64,000 bases of DNA from JAUIAI01 sp050633665 (GCA_050633665.1 JBOEGY010000002.1:434001-498000); one strand, 5' to 3'; counted from the stretch's first letter, positions 34,530 through 43,557 are shown. A program made the numbers and translations. The notes: generated by a model not told the origin, from the letters alone.

Positions 34530-35887
34530 ACCCGTCCGGGTCCGGGCCGGTGAAAGACATTGCGATCATCGGCGCAGGCTGGGCCGGACTGAGTGCAGCC
34601 CACCATCTGGTCAAAGCCGGTCGTCAGGTCACCCTGTTCGAGATGTCGCCAATTCCCGGCGGTCGCGCTCGTCAGGCTGATGTCACCCTGGGCGGCCAGC
34701 AAGTGCGAGTCGACAACGGCCAACACTTGCTCATCGGTGGCTACAGGGAAACCCTGGCACTGATGCGTGCTGCCAGCAATCAGCAGCACCGGAGCGACCC
34801 GGCCGGCCTGATCCGGCTGCCATTGCAATTCAGCTCGACCCGGTCGTCGATCAGGCGCCGCGGTCCTGCGCAGGCAGGGCTCTTGTTCGGTATTCTGACC
34901 GCGCGGGGTTTTGGCATCAGGTCACGGCTCGCCATCGCAACCCTGGGCGCCAGGCTTGCGCTTGCCGGATGGCAGACCCGACCAGCTGAAACCGTCTCGC
35001 AACTGCTTACCAGACTCAGTCAGCCCGACGAATCAATCGAGCAGTTTTGGGCGCCTATGTGCATTGCCGCATTAAATACCGCGCCAGACCTCGCCTGCGC
35101 CCAGGTGTTCGCCAACGTCTTGCATGACTCAATGCTCTCGGGTCTGCGTAGTAGCGACTTTCTGATCCCGGCTACAGACCTGGGCACTCTTATGCCGGTT
35201 CCAATGCTGGAACAACTGACCCGCAACGGCGCCACAGCAAGGTTGTCCTGCCCGGTCCGGCGCATACGAGCAGACCCGGCCGCCGGCGACACGGTTCAAT
35301 GGCAGGTGCATACCCGCATCGATCAGCCCCGATTCAGGCATCTTGTGCTGGCAACGCCGATTCATTCGACTGCACGTCTGCTTGCCGATGTGGCGCCAGA
35401 GCTGTCTGAACAACTCTTGCGCTTCAGCTATGAATCCATCCAGACAGTCTATGTTGCCTGGCCTGAGCAACAAGCCCCGGCAATCCCGCCAATCACAATG
35501 CTGGACCAGGACGATGCCGCGGACTGCCCCGGGCAATGGCTGTTTGCCCGCCCGGGACAGTCGGGGCTGACAATAGCCTCGGTCGTTGTCAGCGCGCCAC
35601 CGGATATATCCCGACTCGAAAACAGCGAACTTGCAAGACAAGTCGGTGCGCAACTCGTCAAACAGTTGCGGCTTCCCGCGCCACTCGATACGGTGGTCAT
35701 TCACGAAAAAAGAGCGACATTCAGTTGCACACCGAACCGGCCTTTGGCGAGCCATCGTCATGTCAATGGAGCCCCCCTGCCCGAGGGCATTCGGCTTGCC
35801 GGTGATTACTGCTGGCCGCGCTATCCGGCAACACTTGAGTCGGCCGTGCTCAGCGGAATTAATGCCGCCAGAGACTTGCTTGCCTGA
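34526..35887 (+). CDS. hpnE: Hydroxysqualene dehydroxylase HpnE (FAD-dependent)
   Basis: Flavoprotein that reduces hydroxysqualene to squalene. About 453 residues from the ATG at 34526, chosen for the same ATGA overlap seen upstream; an ATG at 34490 would add 12 residues. The dinucleotide-binding motif is IIGAGWAGLSAAHHLVKAG, followed by GGRARQ and the FAD-contact DNGQHLLIGGY. The C-terminal APLPEGIRLAGDYCWPRYPATLESAVLSG is typical of amine-oxidase/desaturase-fold flavoproteins. With hpnC and hpnD it forms a complete farnesyl diphosphate to squalene operon. No squalene-hopene cyclase is in the window. Confidence 0.92.
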   Translation: MNPSGSGPVKDIAIIGAGWAGLSAAHHLVKAGRQVTLFEMSPIPGGRARQADVTLGGQQVRVDNGQHLLIGGYRETLALMRAASNQQHRSDPAGLIRLPLQFSSTRSSIRRRGPAQAGLLFGILTARGFGIRSRLAIATLGARLALAGWQTRPAETVSQLLTRLSQPDESIEQFWAPMCIAALNTAPDLACAQVFANVLHDSMLSGLRSSDFLIPATDLGTLMPVPMLEQLTRNGATARLSCPVRRIRADPAAGDTVQWQVHTRIDQPRFRHLVLATPIHSTARLLADVAPELSEQLLRFSYESIQTVYVAWPEQQAPAIPPITMLDQDDAADCPGQWLFARPGQSGLTIASVVVSAPPDISRLENSELARQVGAQLVKQLRLPAPLDTVVIHEKRATFSCTPNRPLASHRHVNGAPLPEGIRLAGDYCWPRYPATLESAVLSGINAARDLLA

Positions 35888-35913
35888 GTCGGATTTTCTG
35901 TCATTACCCCGCG

Positions 35914-37287
35914 TCAAACCGACCAGGCCAATTCCAGAGCCTCATCGATATGCTCGACGGCCATCACTTGCAAGCCTTCGATTTCTCGCTTGGGCGCATT
36001 GGCTTTGGGCACCAGCGCGTAGCCAAAACCAAGCTTGGCGGCTTCTCTGAGCCGCTCCTGCCCACGCGGCGCGGGACGAACCTCGCCCGCCAGACCAAGC
36101 TCGCCGAATACGGCGAGCCCGCGGGTCAGCGGCCGGTTTTTCAGGGAAGACACAATCGACAGAACGATGGCCAGATCCGCTGCCGGCTCGGTGACACGCA
36201 CCCCGCCAACCGCATTCACAAAAACGTCTTGATCGCCGCAGGTGATCCCTGCGTGCCGGTTTAACACGGCCAGCAACATCGCCAGTCGTGAGGCGTCCAA
36301 TCCGACAGTCAGCCGGCGCGGATTCGGCAGATTCGCAGCGTCAACCAGTGCCTGTATTTCAACGAGCAGCGGCCGGGTTCCCTCCTGAGTAACCAGAACG
36401 CACGAGCCCGCGACTTGTCTGTCTTGTTGCGACAAAAAGATAGCCGACGGATTGGCAACTCCGCGCAAGCCACGGTCGGTCATCGCAAATACACCCAATT
36501 CATTGACCGCGCCGAAACGATTCTTGAATGCCCGAACCAGGCGATAAGCAGACTGGCTATCGCCTTCAAAGTACAAGACCGTGTCAACAATGTGCTCCAG
36601 TACCCGCGGACCGGCCAGCGTCCCCTCTTTGGTTACATGGCCGATCATTACAATCGCCACATCGGTTTCTTTCGCCAGCCGAGTCAGACGCGCGGCGCAT
36701 TCGCGCACCTGGGACACAGACCCGGGGGCTGAGTCCAGCGTACTGGAATAAATCGTCTGAATGGAATCAATGACAACGACGGCCGGTTTGAGTTTGCCCA
36801 CCGCCCCCAGTATCAGTTCAAGTTCGGTCTCACAAAGCAGCGGTGTAGACGCCTTCTCCAGCCCCAGCCGCCGAGCCCTTAACGCCACCTGCGCCGCAGA
36901 CTCCTCGCCAGTGACATACAAAACCGGGCGTTCCGTTTCGAGCCGAATCAAAGCCTGCAGCAATAAGGTTGATTTGCCGATACCCGGGTCGCCTCCGATC
37001 AAGACCACAGACCCCGCAACCAGGCCGCCACCCAGGACGCGGTCGAATTCGTCGCTACCGGTTGCAAAACGATCAACGGTTTCCGCCGGCACCTGATCCA
37101 TCTGAATGACCGAAGCATTTCGTTCACCACCTGACAGCGGACGTCGCGACTTGTTACTCCCCGCAGCCACGGTGACTTCCTCAAGCTGGTTCCAGGCGCC
37201 GCAATGTAAACACTTACCCTGCCACTTTGCGCTGATACCGCCGCACTCGCCACAGACAAACTGACTCTTAACCTTAGTAGCACTCAT
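35914..37287 (-). CDS. radA: DNA repair protein RadA
   Basis: Recombination ATPase that promotes branch migration of RecA intermediates. 457 residues from the ATG at 37287; a longer frame is not family-like. It has an N-terminal C4 zinc finger (CGECGGISAKWQGKCLHC), a RecA-like core with Walker A GDPGIGKSTLLLQ, the RadA-specific KNRFG motif (AFKNRFGAVNELGVFAM), and a C-terminal Lon-protease-like domain (about 290-457) without the catalytic serine. Its ATG overlaps the alr stop (ATGA). It is convergent with hpnE, 26 bases apart. Confidence 0.96.
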   Translation of the reverse strand: MSATKVKSQFVCGECGGISAKWQGKCLHCGAWNQLEEVTVAAGSNKSRRPLSGGERNASVIQMDQVPAETVDRFATGSDEFDRVLGGGLVAGSVVLIGGDPGIGKSTLLLQALIRLETERPVLYVTGEESAAQVALRARRLGLEKASTPLLCETELELILGAVGKLKPAVVVIDSIQTIYSSTLDSAPGSVSQVRECAARLTRLAKETDVAIVMIGHVTKEGTLAGPRVLEHIVDTVLYFEGDSQSAYRLVRAFKNRFGAVNELGVFAMTDRGLRGVANPSAIFLSQQDRQVAGSCVLVTQEGTRPLLVEIQALVDAANLPNPRRLTVGLDASRLAMLLAVLNRHAGITCGDQDVFVNAVGGVRVTEPAADLAIVLSIVSSLKNRPLTRGLAVFGELGLAGEVRPAPRGQERLREAAKLGFGYALVPKANAPKREIEGLQVMAVEHIDEALELAWSV

Positions 37288-38366
37288 CGACTGCCTGCAA
37301 CTCCCGAAATTAATGGCACCCGCCTTGATACACGACACATCAACTCATAGCCAATTGTTCCCGCACTGCTGGCGACATCATCGATCGGAATGTGTTCTCC
37401 CCATAGCTCGACCGGCGCGCCGGGAACCGCCTCGGGAACCGGATCGAGATCGACGGTCAGCATATCCATAGAAACCCGCCCGACCAACCGGGTCTTGTGG
37501 CCGGCAACCCAGACTGGCGTGCCGGTGACCGCGCTGCGCGGATACCCGTCGGCATAGCCGCAGGCGACCACCCCTATCTTCATTGGCCGCCCGGCAGTAA
37601 AGCCGCTGCCGTAACCGACACTGTCGCCAGGCAACAGGGTTTGAATCGACAATAATTCGGATTGCAGGCGCATTGCAGGCAACAGTCCCAGTGAGTGCGC
37701 CGATTGCTCAGCGATCGGACTGGCGCCGTACAACATGATGCCGGGCCGGACCCAATTGGCATGACTTTCCGGGGCCTGAATGCAAGCGGCCGAATTCGCA
37801 AGCGAGCGTTGACCGGGCAGATTGTTGCAGGCCTGCTCAAACCGACTGAGCGGCACGACGGTTTCCCCTGGCTGATCAGCATTGGCGAAATGGGTCATCA
37901 ACCCGATCCGATCAACGACCGGACAGGCAACCAGGCGTTCGAATGCCTGACGAAAAGCCGCCTGGGTAAAGCCCAGGCGGTTCATACCACTGTTAAATTT
38001 GAGCCAAACCTTGAGCCGACGCGGCGCATTACACTGTTCAAGCCAGGCAATTTGCTGTTCGTGATGAACCACCAACTGGAACCGCCGCTCGACAGCCAGA
38101 CGGGTTGATATCTGGTCAAAAGCGCCCTCGAGCAGCAATAGTTCGCGCTCCGGCAGCTGCTCACGCAGCTCAATCGCCCTATCGAATTCAAGCAGCGCGA
38201 ACCCGTCAGCCTGATCGAACCCTCGGACGGCGTTGCGAATCCCGTGGCCATACGCACTCGCTTTGATCACAGCCCAGATTCTGGACTGCGGCGCCAATAG
38301 CCTGACCCGGGCCAGGTTGTGAGCCATGGCATCCGGATCAATGATTGCTTTCAAAGGTCGTAGCAT
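37284..38366 (-). CDS. alr: Alanine racemase
   Basis: PLP enzyme that makes D-alanine for peptidoglycan. 360 residues. The PLP lysine is Lys35 in WAVIKASAYGHG (the usual motif is KANAYGHG, so Asn is Ser here). The second catalytic base is Tyr252 in GDSVGYGSGF. FNSGMNRLGF, MTHFANAD, VRPGIMLYGASP and VGRVSMDMLTVDL are all present. It overlaps radA, a pairing known from several proteobacteria, so the two are probably cotranscribed. Confidence 0.95.
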   Translation of the reverse strand: MLRPLKAIIDPDAMAHNLARVRLLAPQSRIWAVIKASAYGHGIRNAVRGFDQADGFALLEFDRAIELREQLPERELLLLEGAFDQISTRLAVERRFQLVVHHEQQIAWLEQCNAPRRLKVWLKFNSGMNRLGFTQAAFRQAFERLVACPVVDRIGLMTHFANADQPGETVVPLSRFEQACNNLPGQRSLANSAACIQAPESHANWVRPGIMLYGASPIAEQSAHSLGLLPAMRLQSELLSIQTLLPGDSVGYGSGFTAGRPMKIGVVACGYADGYPRSAVTGTPVWVAGHKTRLVGRVSMDMLTVDLDPVPEAVPGAPVELWGEHIPIDDVASSAGTIGYELMCRVSRRVPLISGVAGSR

Positions 38367-38701
38367 GTTGCTTACTTTACACAGAGTTTGGGCTTTTATC
38401 GGAGAAATGAATCGCCTCGGCGCCGGTCCCGTTCAGTCCGTCTACCGATGCTCTCTGTGCATGTTATAACCGACTGGCCTACCGAATCGCAGAACGCATC
38501 GCTGACCGAGACACAGCCTGAACCCCACTGATTCCCTCACAGATTGCGCCGCCCTGAGCGACCATCCAGAATTTTGCCCATCAATGCTTGCCACTTAATG
38601 CCTGCCCATCGCTCAGCTCTGCCAACCAGGGTTTTTTCGGCGCAGGTTAACCACTTTGCCCGCCCAAGCCGGCCTCAACCACCAACAAGGCAGAAGCCAC
38701 A
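38367..38701. other. alr-lplT divergent intergenic region
   Basis: 335 bases between divergent genes with no credible coding sequence. It should contain both promoters. I see no convincing -35/-10 pair, riboswitch or repeat here. Confidence 0.45.
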
Positions 38702-39982
38702 ATGAAGGGTGGCTTCTATACGGTAATGGCAGCGCAATTTGTCTCCTCTCTGGCTGACAACGCACTCCTGATCGCGGCAATCGCCATGCTGGTGGAAATG
38801 CTCGCGCCCACCTGGACGACGCCACTGCTCAAACTGTTCTTCACAATTTCTTATGTCATGCTGGCGCCGTTTGTTGGCGCGCTAGCCGATTCGATGCCAA
38901 AAGGCCGGGTCATGATGGTGTCAAATTTCATCAAGGTTGCCGGCTGTCTGATGATGTTCTCGACCCTGCACCCCCTGCTGGCCTATGCGGTGGTCGGTTT
39001 CGGCGCAGCAGCCTATTCGCCAGCCAAATATGGCATCCTGACCGAGATGTTGCCGCCAGAGAAACTGGTAGCCGCCAATGGCTGGATTGAGGGCACGACA
39101 GTTGGGTCAATCATCCTCGGGGCGGTCGTCGGTGGCGCGCTGATCACCCCTTTGGTCGCTAATACCTTGCTGTCATTTGACTTTCCGTGGATTACGACCG
39201 GCATAGACACCCCTGCCGAGTCCGCCCTGGTGGTTATCGCATTGATTTACGTTCTGGCCGCAATCATCAATCTGGGCATTCCCGATACCGGCGCCCGGTA
39301 TCCGCGCCAACTGCGACATCCCATCAGTTTGATCAAGGCGTTTGTTCACTCGAACCGTATTCTCTGGAGCGACAAACTCGGCCAGATTTCCCTTTCGATC
39401 ACGACTCTGTTCTGGGGAGCTGGTGCCACCTTACAGTTCATCGTGCTGGACTGGGCTCGCGAGTCGCTCGACATGCCTCTCAATCAGGCCGCGCTGCTAC
39501 AGGGAATCGTGGCGGTCGGAGTCGCCGCTGGCGCCGTCGCCGCAGCTCAGATTGTTTCACTGAAAAGCTCGCTCAGAGTGCTTCCCTACGGCGTGGCCCT
39601 GGGCTTGCTGATCCCGGCCATGACAATGGTGGACTCAGTCTGGTTGGCGTATCCCTTGCTGGTTGTTGTTGGCGGGCTCGCGGGCTACTTTGTAGTGCCG
39701 ATGAATGCACTCCTACAACACCGAGGTTATGTCCGGCTGAGTGCCGGTCATTCCATTGCGGTACAGAACTTCAACGAGAACCTGAATATTCTGTTTATGC
39801 TGGGCGCCTACGCCCTATTACTTCGCTACGGCATCAGCGTCAATGCGGTGATTATTATTTTTGGCGGATCTATCGCGGTCCTAACCTGGTTGGTGATTGT
39901 CTGGCACAGGATGAATCAACGGCGTTTTGATTCCGAAGCCATGATTGGCGAGCACCGCAAAGACTCGACCGTAGGACACTAA
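38702..39982 (+). CDS. lplT: Lysophospholipid transporter LplT (MFS)
   Basis: Major facilitator of the LplT group, which flips lysophospholipids across the inner membrane for re-acylation. 426 residues, about 12 hydrophobic segments. Characteristic stretches shared with E. coli LplT: FVSSLADNALL, LAPFVGALADS, KGRVMM, VGFGAAAYSPAKYGIL, TLFWGAGATLQF, GGLAGYFVVPMNALLQHRG and AGHSIAVQNFNEN. In enterics lplT is linked to aas (acyltransferase); no aas is seen here, although plsB lies about 6 kb away. Confidence 0.9.
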   Translation: MKGGFYTVMAAQFVSSLADNALLIAAIAMLVEMLAPTWTTPLLKLFFTISYVMLAPFVGALADSMPKGRVMMVSNFIKVAGCLMMFSTLHPLLAYAVVGFGAAAYSPAKYGILTEMLPPEKLVAANGWIEGTTVGSIILGAVVGGALITPLVANTLLSFDFPWITTGIDTPAESALVVIALIYVLAAIINLGIPDTGARYPRQLRHPISLIKAFVHSNRILWSDKLGQISLSITTLFWGAGATLQFIVLDWARESLDMPLNQAALLQGIVAVGVAAGAVAAAQIVSLKSSLRVLPYGVALGLLIPAMTMVDSVWLAYPLLVVVGGLAGYFVVPMNALLQHRGYVRLSAGHSIAVQNFNENLNILFMLGAYALLLRYGISVNAVIIIFGGSIAVLTWLVIVWHRMNQRRFDSEAMIGEHRKDSTVGH

Positions 39983-39993
39983 CCAGAGCCGCG

Positions 39994-40719
39994 TCAGGTG
40001 GTCGCGTGCGCCGGCGCCACCACAGACCGCGCCAGGCACAAATCTGCCCATGCGCCGGCCTTGTCCTCCGGTTGCCGCAAAAGATGCGCCGGGTCGAGAC
40101 AGACCACCACCGGCACAGTACGTCCATCCAGCTCAATCCGGTGCACACGGCCCCGGAGTTGCTCCACCGGGGTGTTTGTTTCCAACAGCGCCTGGGCGGC
40201 AATATCGCCGGCCGCCAGGATAAGTTCCGGCTGTAAAAGCTCAATCTGACGTCGCAGATAAGGGCGGCATTTCGCCACATCATCCGGTTGCGGACGTTGT
40301 TGCTGAGGCGCGGCGCATTTCAACGCATTTGCCAGGAACACATGGTCGTGCCGGTTTGCTCCCACAGCTAGCAACATCGCATCCAGTAACTGCCCCGAGG
40401 GGCCGGCAAACAATTCACCGGCGCGGTCTTCCTGCTCATCGGGTGTGTCGCCAACAACCAGCCAACGCGGCTTGTTCGATCCCACTCCCAATACCGGATT
40501 CTGCCGGCTGGTACAGCGCTGGCATTGCTCGCAACTAATCACCGCTTCGGCCAGTTCCGGCCAACTCAGTCGGGTAGGATCGACAACCGATACAGCAACC
40601 GGCTGATGGTCAGATGAATGCTGCCCGGCCTGCTGTGCAGGGGTAACTACCGCGCTTCTGCTAACCAATGCCGGGCCAATGCCGAGCGCTTGCCACGCTT
40701 TGCTTTGCTGAGGATTCAC
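39994..40719 (-). CDS. Uracil-DNA glycosylase family 4-like Fe-S protein
   Basis: 241 residues, GTG start overlapping the rimI stop (GTGA). Four cluster-type cysteines fit the family 4 UDG pattern: ISCEQCQRC (Cys63/66/69), Cys135 in NALKCAAP and Cys151. The glycosylase motif A appears as VVGDTPDEQEDRAGELFAGPSGQLL, split here as GDTPDEQEDR + FAGPSGQLL; the canonical form is GEAPGxxED. Motif B, normally YHPAYLLR, reads CLDPAHLLR, so the catalytic His is Asp209. The first 60 residues are low-complexity. Genes of this type often sit beside rimI in Gammaproteobacteria. Uracil excision activity is doubtful. Confidence 0.75.
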   Translation of the reverse strand: MNPQQSKAWQALGIGPALVSRSAVVTPAQQAGQHSSDHQPVAVSVVDPTRLSWPELAEAVISCEQCQRCTSRQNPVLGVGSNKPRWLVVGDTPDEQEDRAGELFAGPSGQLLDAMLLAVGANRHDHVFLANALKCAAPQQQRPQPDDVAKCRPYLRRQIELLQPELILAAGDIAAQALLETNTPVEQLRGRVHRIELDGRTVPVVVCLDPAHLLRQPEDKAGAWADLCLARSVVAPAHATT

Positions 40720-41294
40720 GTGGCGCTCTCTCGCAACAACGATTTACGCATGACGACCGCATCTTCACGACCTTCAGCGCCATTCGGATAATAGTTGCGA
40801 CGCAATCCGATCCGTTGAAATCCAGACTGTGCATACAGAGCCATTGCAGCAAGATTCGACGGCCGCACTTCAAGGAACATTCCGGCAGCACCGGCGTGTG
40901 CGCTTCGCTCACATAACCAGGCGAGAAAACACCGGCCCAGACCCTGGCGCTGCAATTCGCCGGCAATGCTCAGGTTCATCAGGTGCGCTTCATCGAGGAC
41001 ATGCATGACGACGGCATAGCCGAACAGCGGTGACCCATCATCGGGAGCCCTGCCCGGCCGCCCGCGTAGTACCCATCCGGAATATCCTGCGGCCATGGAG
41101 TCACGGAAATTGCCGGCCGTCCAGGGGAAAGGATAAATACGTCGTTCAACACCCATTACGGCGGGAATGTCAGATCCGCGCATCGGGGTGACCCGGGCAT
41201 CGCCAGGGAACACCACACCGGCAGGTTCCGTATTGGGTGCGGCCAGCGACGCTGAAGTGCCAGTCAATGGCTTGCTCAAAGGGGGCAGATCCAT
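40716..41294 (-). CDS. rimI: Ribosomal protein S18 alanine N-acetyltransferase RimI
   Basis: GNAT-fold N-acetyltransferase. About 192 residues from the ATG at 41294 (AAGG close upstream); a shorter start at 41183 (MRGSDIPAVMG) would give 155, nearer the usual 150. The frame open further upstream lies inside tsaB and is rejected. Landmarks: YPFPWTAGNFRDSM, DEAHLMNLSIA, the acetyl-CoA loop QRQGLGRCFL, FLEVRPSNLAAMALYAQSGF and RRNYYP..GREDAVVM. It follows tsaB by 22 bases, the common tsaB-rimI pairing. Confidence 0.92.
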   Translation of the reverse strand: MDLPPLSKPLTGTSASLAAPNTEPAGVVFPGDARVTPMRGSDIPAVMGVERRIYPFPWTAGNFRDSMAAGYSGWVLRGRPGRAPDDGSPLFGYAVVMHVLDEAHLMNLSIAGELQRQGLGRCFLAWLCERSAHAGAAGMFLEVRPSNLAAMALYAQSGFQRIGLRRNYYPNGAEGREDAVVMRKSLLRESAT

Positions 41295-41316
41295 TGCCTT
41301 ATGGTCGCATAAATGA

Positions 41317-42156
41317 CTACAGCCGGGCTTGTCTGTTAGCTGCACGAAGTGCCGCCTGCTCTTCAATGTTAAGCGCAACTTTCTCGCGCAGATAAAACGG
41401 GGCAACCCGGCTTGCCGGCATCCAGTCAGCCGGCTGGGCGACTGCCAATGCCGCCAGGGCCAGTTCACAGGCGGCTGGCTGGCAGAAGGCAACGTTTTCC
41501 GCGCCGAGCCATTTCCCGGCAGCTTCCTGGGAGTCGCGAGCCAGCGGCAGGTAGCGGTCTGCGCCATCCCCGCTGATCCGACGGTCGCTCCCCGCCCCCT
41601 CCGGCAAAGGCGGCAAATGCACGAAATAGCCGGGCACATCCTCAAGAGCCAGCAGCCCCGGTTTGCGCAAAACCGTTACTACGGGCAATCCGGAAGGATT
41701 GTCGCTGACAGCAATCTGATAGGTTGCCGCATATAACGCCTTCATACGGGCATCCAGCAGAACGCAGACCTGCATCGGCCGTAGCCCGGCGTCGGCCGAA
41801 TTTGACCCGGCATGCTCCATCTGCCAAACCGCAACCGCCGCGGCCTGCATGGAATTGATCGGCGCGACCGGAATATTCCGGGCCATTCCAATCCCCTGGG
41901 CGACCGCACAGGCAACTCTCACTCGGGTAAATCCGCCAGGGCCGGCACACAGGGCAATGCGGTCCAGCTCAGAGACACCGGAATCGCAGGACTTCAGGAA
42001 CTGGTCGATCTGTTCGAGTAGCCGATTGCCATCTCGCGCAAGCTCGGGCACCTGGGCAGACTCCGACCTGCTGCGTCCGTCCGGGAACCGGCGAATCAAC
42101 GCCAGACCAACCTCATCCTCACCCAGCGCCAAACCCAGCTCAACAAGCTGTTGCAC
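41317..42156 (-). CDS. tsaB: tRNA threonylcarbamoyladenosine biosynthesis protein TsaB
   Basis: Partner of TsaD in making t6A37 of ANN-decoding tRNAs. 279 residues, GTG start at 42156; an in-frame TAG lies 13 codons upstream and no ATG is available. The core signature LCAGPGGFTRVRVACAVAQGIG corresponds to the family GPGSFTGLR motif. The usual N-terminal ILAIDTST strand is barely recognisable here (LGLALGEDEVGLAL), so the ASKHA nucleotide strand is divergent. The rimI neighbour supports the call. Confidence 0.85.
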   Translation of the reverse strand: MQQLVELGLALGEDEVGLALIRRFPDGRSRSESAQVPELARDGNRLLEQIDQFLKSCDSGVSELDRIALCAGPGGFTRVRVACAVAQGIGMARNIPVAPINSMQAAAVAVWQMEHAGSNSADAGLRPMQVCVLLDARMKALYAATYQIAVSDNPSGLPVVTVLRKPGLLALEDVPGYFVHLPPLPEGAGSDRRISGDGADRYLPLARDSQEAAGKWLGAENVAFCQPAACELALAALAVAQPADWMPASRVAPFYLREKVALNIEEQAALRAANRQARL

Positions 42157-42189
42157 GGTATTCAGCGCGACCTCTTGTACTTTGACCGC

Positions 42190-42642
42190 CTAGTTGTTGA
42201 CGTGTCCGGTGTGGCTGGGAATCGAGTCATAGAACGGCCAGGCACCGTTGGGCTCGGTCCGGGTTTCCGTGAATGGTTCATTTGAGGCGATTGGCTCCGA
42301 TATCTGTGAGGAGTCTTTCAAGGCCTCTATATTGACATCTCTGTTGGCTGCCGGCGTAGGAGACAGGTCCAGCCGGGAGTCTACTGCGCGCAGCAGCGCT
42401 CTTAGAGCCTGCCGCTCCGGAGCCGTCAGGCCCGACCCGACAGGCGTCGCCGAGATAACATCCGCGGACAAACGACCCGCTCTAACTTCACGATTCTTGA
42501 GCTGGGACCGTAGCTGTTCCCGCTCTTCGGCGGTAAGCTGTGCAAAGTCGATCATGGCAGTACGGTTTTGAGCGTATGACGACCCGGCAACCCCGAGTAT
42601 CAGCCCCGATGCCACCAGGAGCCAGGAAATAAGTTGATTCAT
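42190..42642 (-). CDS. Small secreted protein of unknown function
   Basis: 150 residues that I do not recognise. Signal peptide: MNQLISWLLVASGLILGVAGSSYA, with predicted cleavage after SYA at about residue 24. The mature part is charged and helical at first (DFAQLTAEEREQLRSQLKNRE), then has a LTAPERQALRALLRAVDSRL segment, then a polar acidic tail. The two repeated Thr-Ala-Glu/Pro-Glu-Arg motifs (LTAEERE, LTAPERQ) may be a short duplicated helix. It lies upstream of tsaB by 33 bases and could share its promoter. Confidence 0.6.
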   Translation of the reverse strand: MNQLISWLLVASGLILGVAGSSYAQNRTAMIDFAQLTAEEREQLRSQLKNREVRAGRLSADVISATPVGSGLTAPERQALRALLRAVDSRLDLSPTPAANRDVNIEALKDSSQISEPIASNEPFTETRTEPNGAWPFYDSIPSHTGHVNN

Positions 42643-42792
42643 TTTTTATCAGTAGATTCAACAACTTCGAGCCTTAATGTTACGTTCTGCAGAAGCCTGT
42701 TTTGACCAAACGCCGGGTAAGCGTTGTAACTTTGCGTAAAGCGGAATGGTTTGTCAGCATGGGTTCACATTACGAATAGCTATTATCCGATC

Positions 42793-43512
42793 ATGAATTC
42801 GAAAACCTACCGACTACTTGTCGTCGACGACGACCCCAAACTTCGCGAACTGCTTCGACGCTATCTTTCGGAAAACCAATTCGAGGTCAGCGTGGCACCG
42901 GATGGTGCCGCCATGGGCCGGATAATGCTGCGTGAGCCTTTCGATATCGTTGTACTGGATCTCATGCTGCCCGGAGAGGACGGTTTGTCCATCCTACGAC
43001 GTTTGCGCGCCTCCAATGACCGGACGCCGGTCATCATGCTGACCGCCAAAGGCGACGATGTTGACCGGATTGTCGGCCTGGAAGTCGGCGCTGACGACTA
43101 CCTGCCCAAGCCGTTCAATCCTCGCGAACTGCTGGCCAGAATTCATGCGGTCTTGCGTCGCAGGCCCGCCACAGAAGCGCCTGGCGCTCCCTCTGCCGGA
43201 GCCGGTGAGGTGCGATTCGGTCCTTTTGTCCTGAATCTGGCGACTCGCCAACTGACTCGCGATGGCAATGCCCAGCCGCTGACCACCGGCGAATTCAGTG
43301 TATTGAAGGTACTGGCCCAACACCCCCGGGTTCCAATGTCTCGTGAGAAACTTATGGCTTTGGCGCGGGGACGCGAATATGGTGCCTACGATCGCAGCCT
43401 GGATGTTCAGATATCCCGACTACGCAAGCTGCTTGAGACTGACCCCCAGCAACCACGCTACATCCAGACCGTCTGGGGCGTCGGCTACGTCTTTGTGCCC
43501 GACGACGAATAA
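42793..43512 (+). CDS. ompR: OmpR-family response regulator
   Basis: 239 residues from the ATG at 42793; a GTG frame upstream adds 14 unsupported residues. Receiver domain: acidic pocket VVDDDPK, phospho-acceptor Asp56 in VVLDLMLPGEDG, Thr in MLTAKG, Lys106 in YLPKPFNP. A winged-helix DNA-binding domain follows (about 135-235; LTTGEFSVLKVLAQHP, YDRSLDVQISRLRKLLE, IQTVWGVGYVF). It pairs with the kinase 45 bases downstream and is close to E. coli OmpR in motif order, so osmotic or envelope control is likely. Confidence 0.9.
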   Translation: MNSKTYRLLVVDDDPKLRELLRRYLSENQFEVSVAPDGAAMGRIMLREPFDIVVLDLMLPGEDGLSILRRLRASNDRTPVIMLTAKGDDVDRIVGLEVGADDYLPKPFNPRELLARIHAVLRRRPATEAPGAPSAGAGEVRFGPFVLNLATRQLTRDGNAQPLTTGEFSVLKVLAQHPRVPMSREKLMALARGREYGAYDRSLDVQISRLRKLLETDPQQPRYIQTVWGVGYVFVPDDE

Positions 43513-43557
43513 CCCAGCTCAGAGCCCCATCGATAGCAACCAGCCTCCTTGTAGCCG

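Noticed and set aside
35129..35917. 262-codon open frame antisense to hpnE
   Set aside because: No family motifs, no ribosome site, and hpnE on the other strand has full family features; typical GC-rich shadow.
39187..39930. 247-codon open frame on the plus strand inside lplT
   Set aside because: Alternate frame of a recognised transporter; Arg/Ser/Gly-rich shadow composition.
41295..41645. N-terminal extension of rimI by 117 codons
   Set aside because: Lies inside tsaB in another frame with no similarity to GNAT proteins; the family start fits 41294 or 41183.
42751..42792. 14-residue extension of the OmpR-like regulator from a GTG
   Set aside because: The ATG at 42793 gives the standard receiver-domain start.
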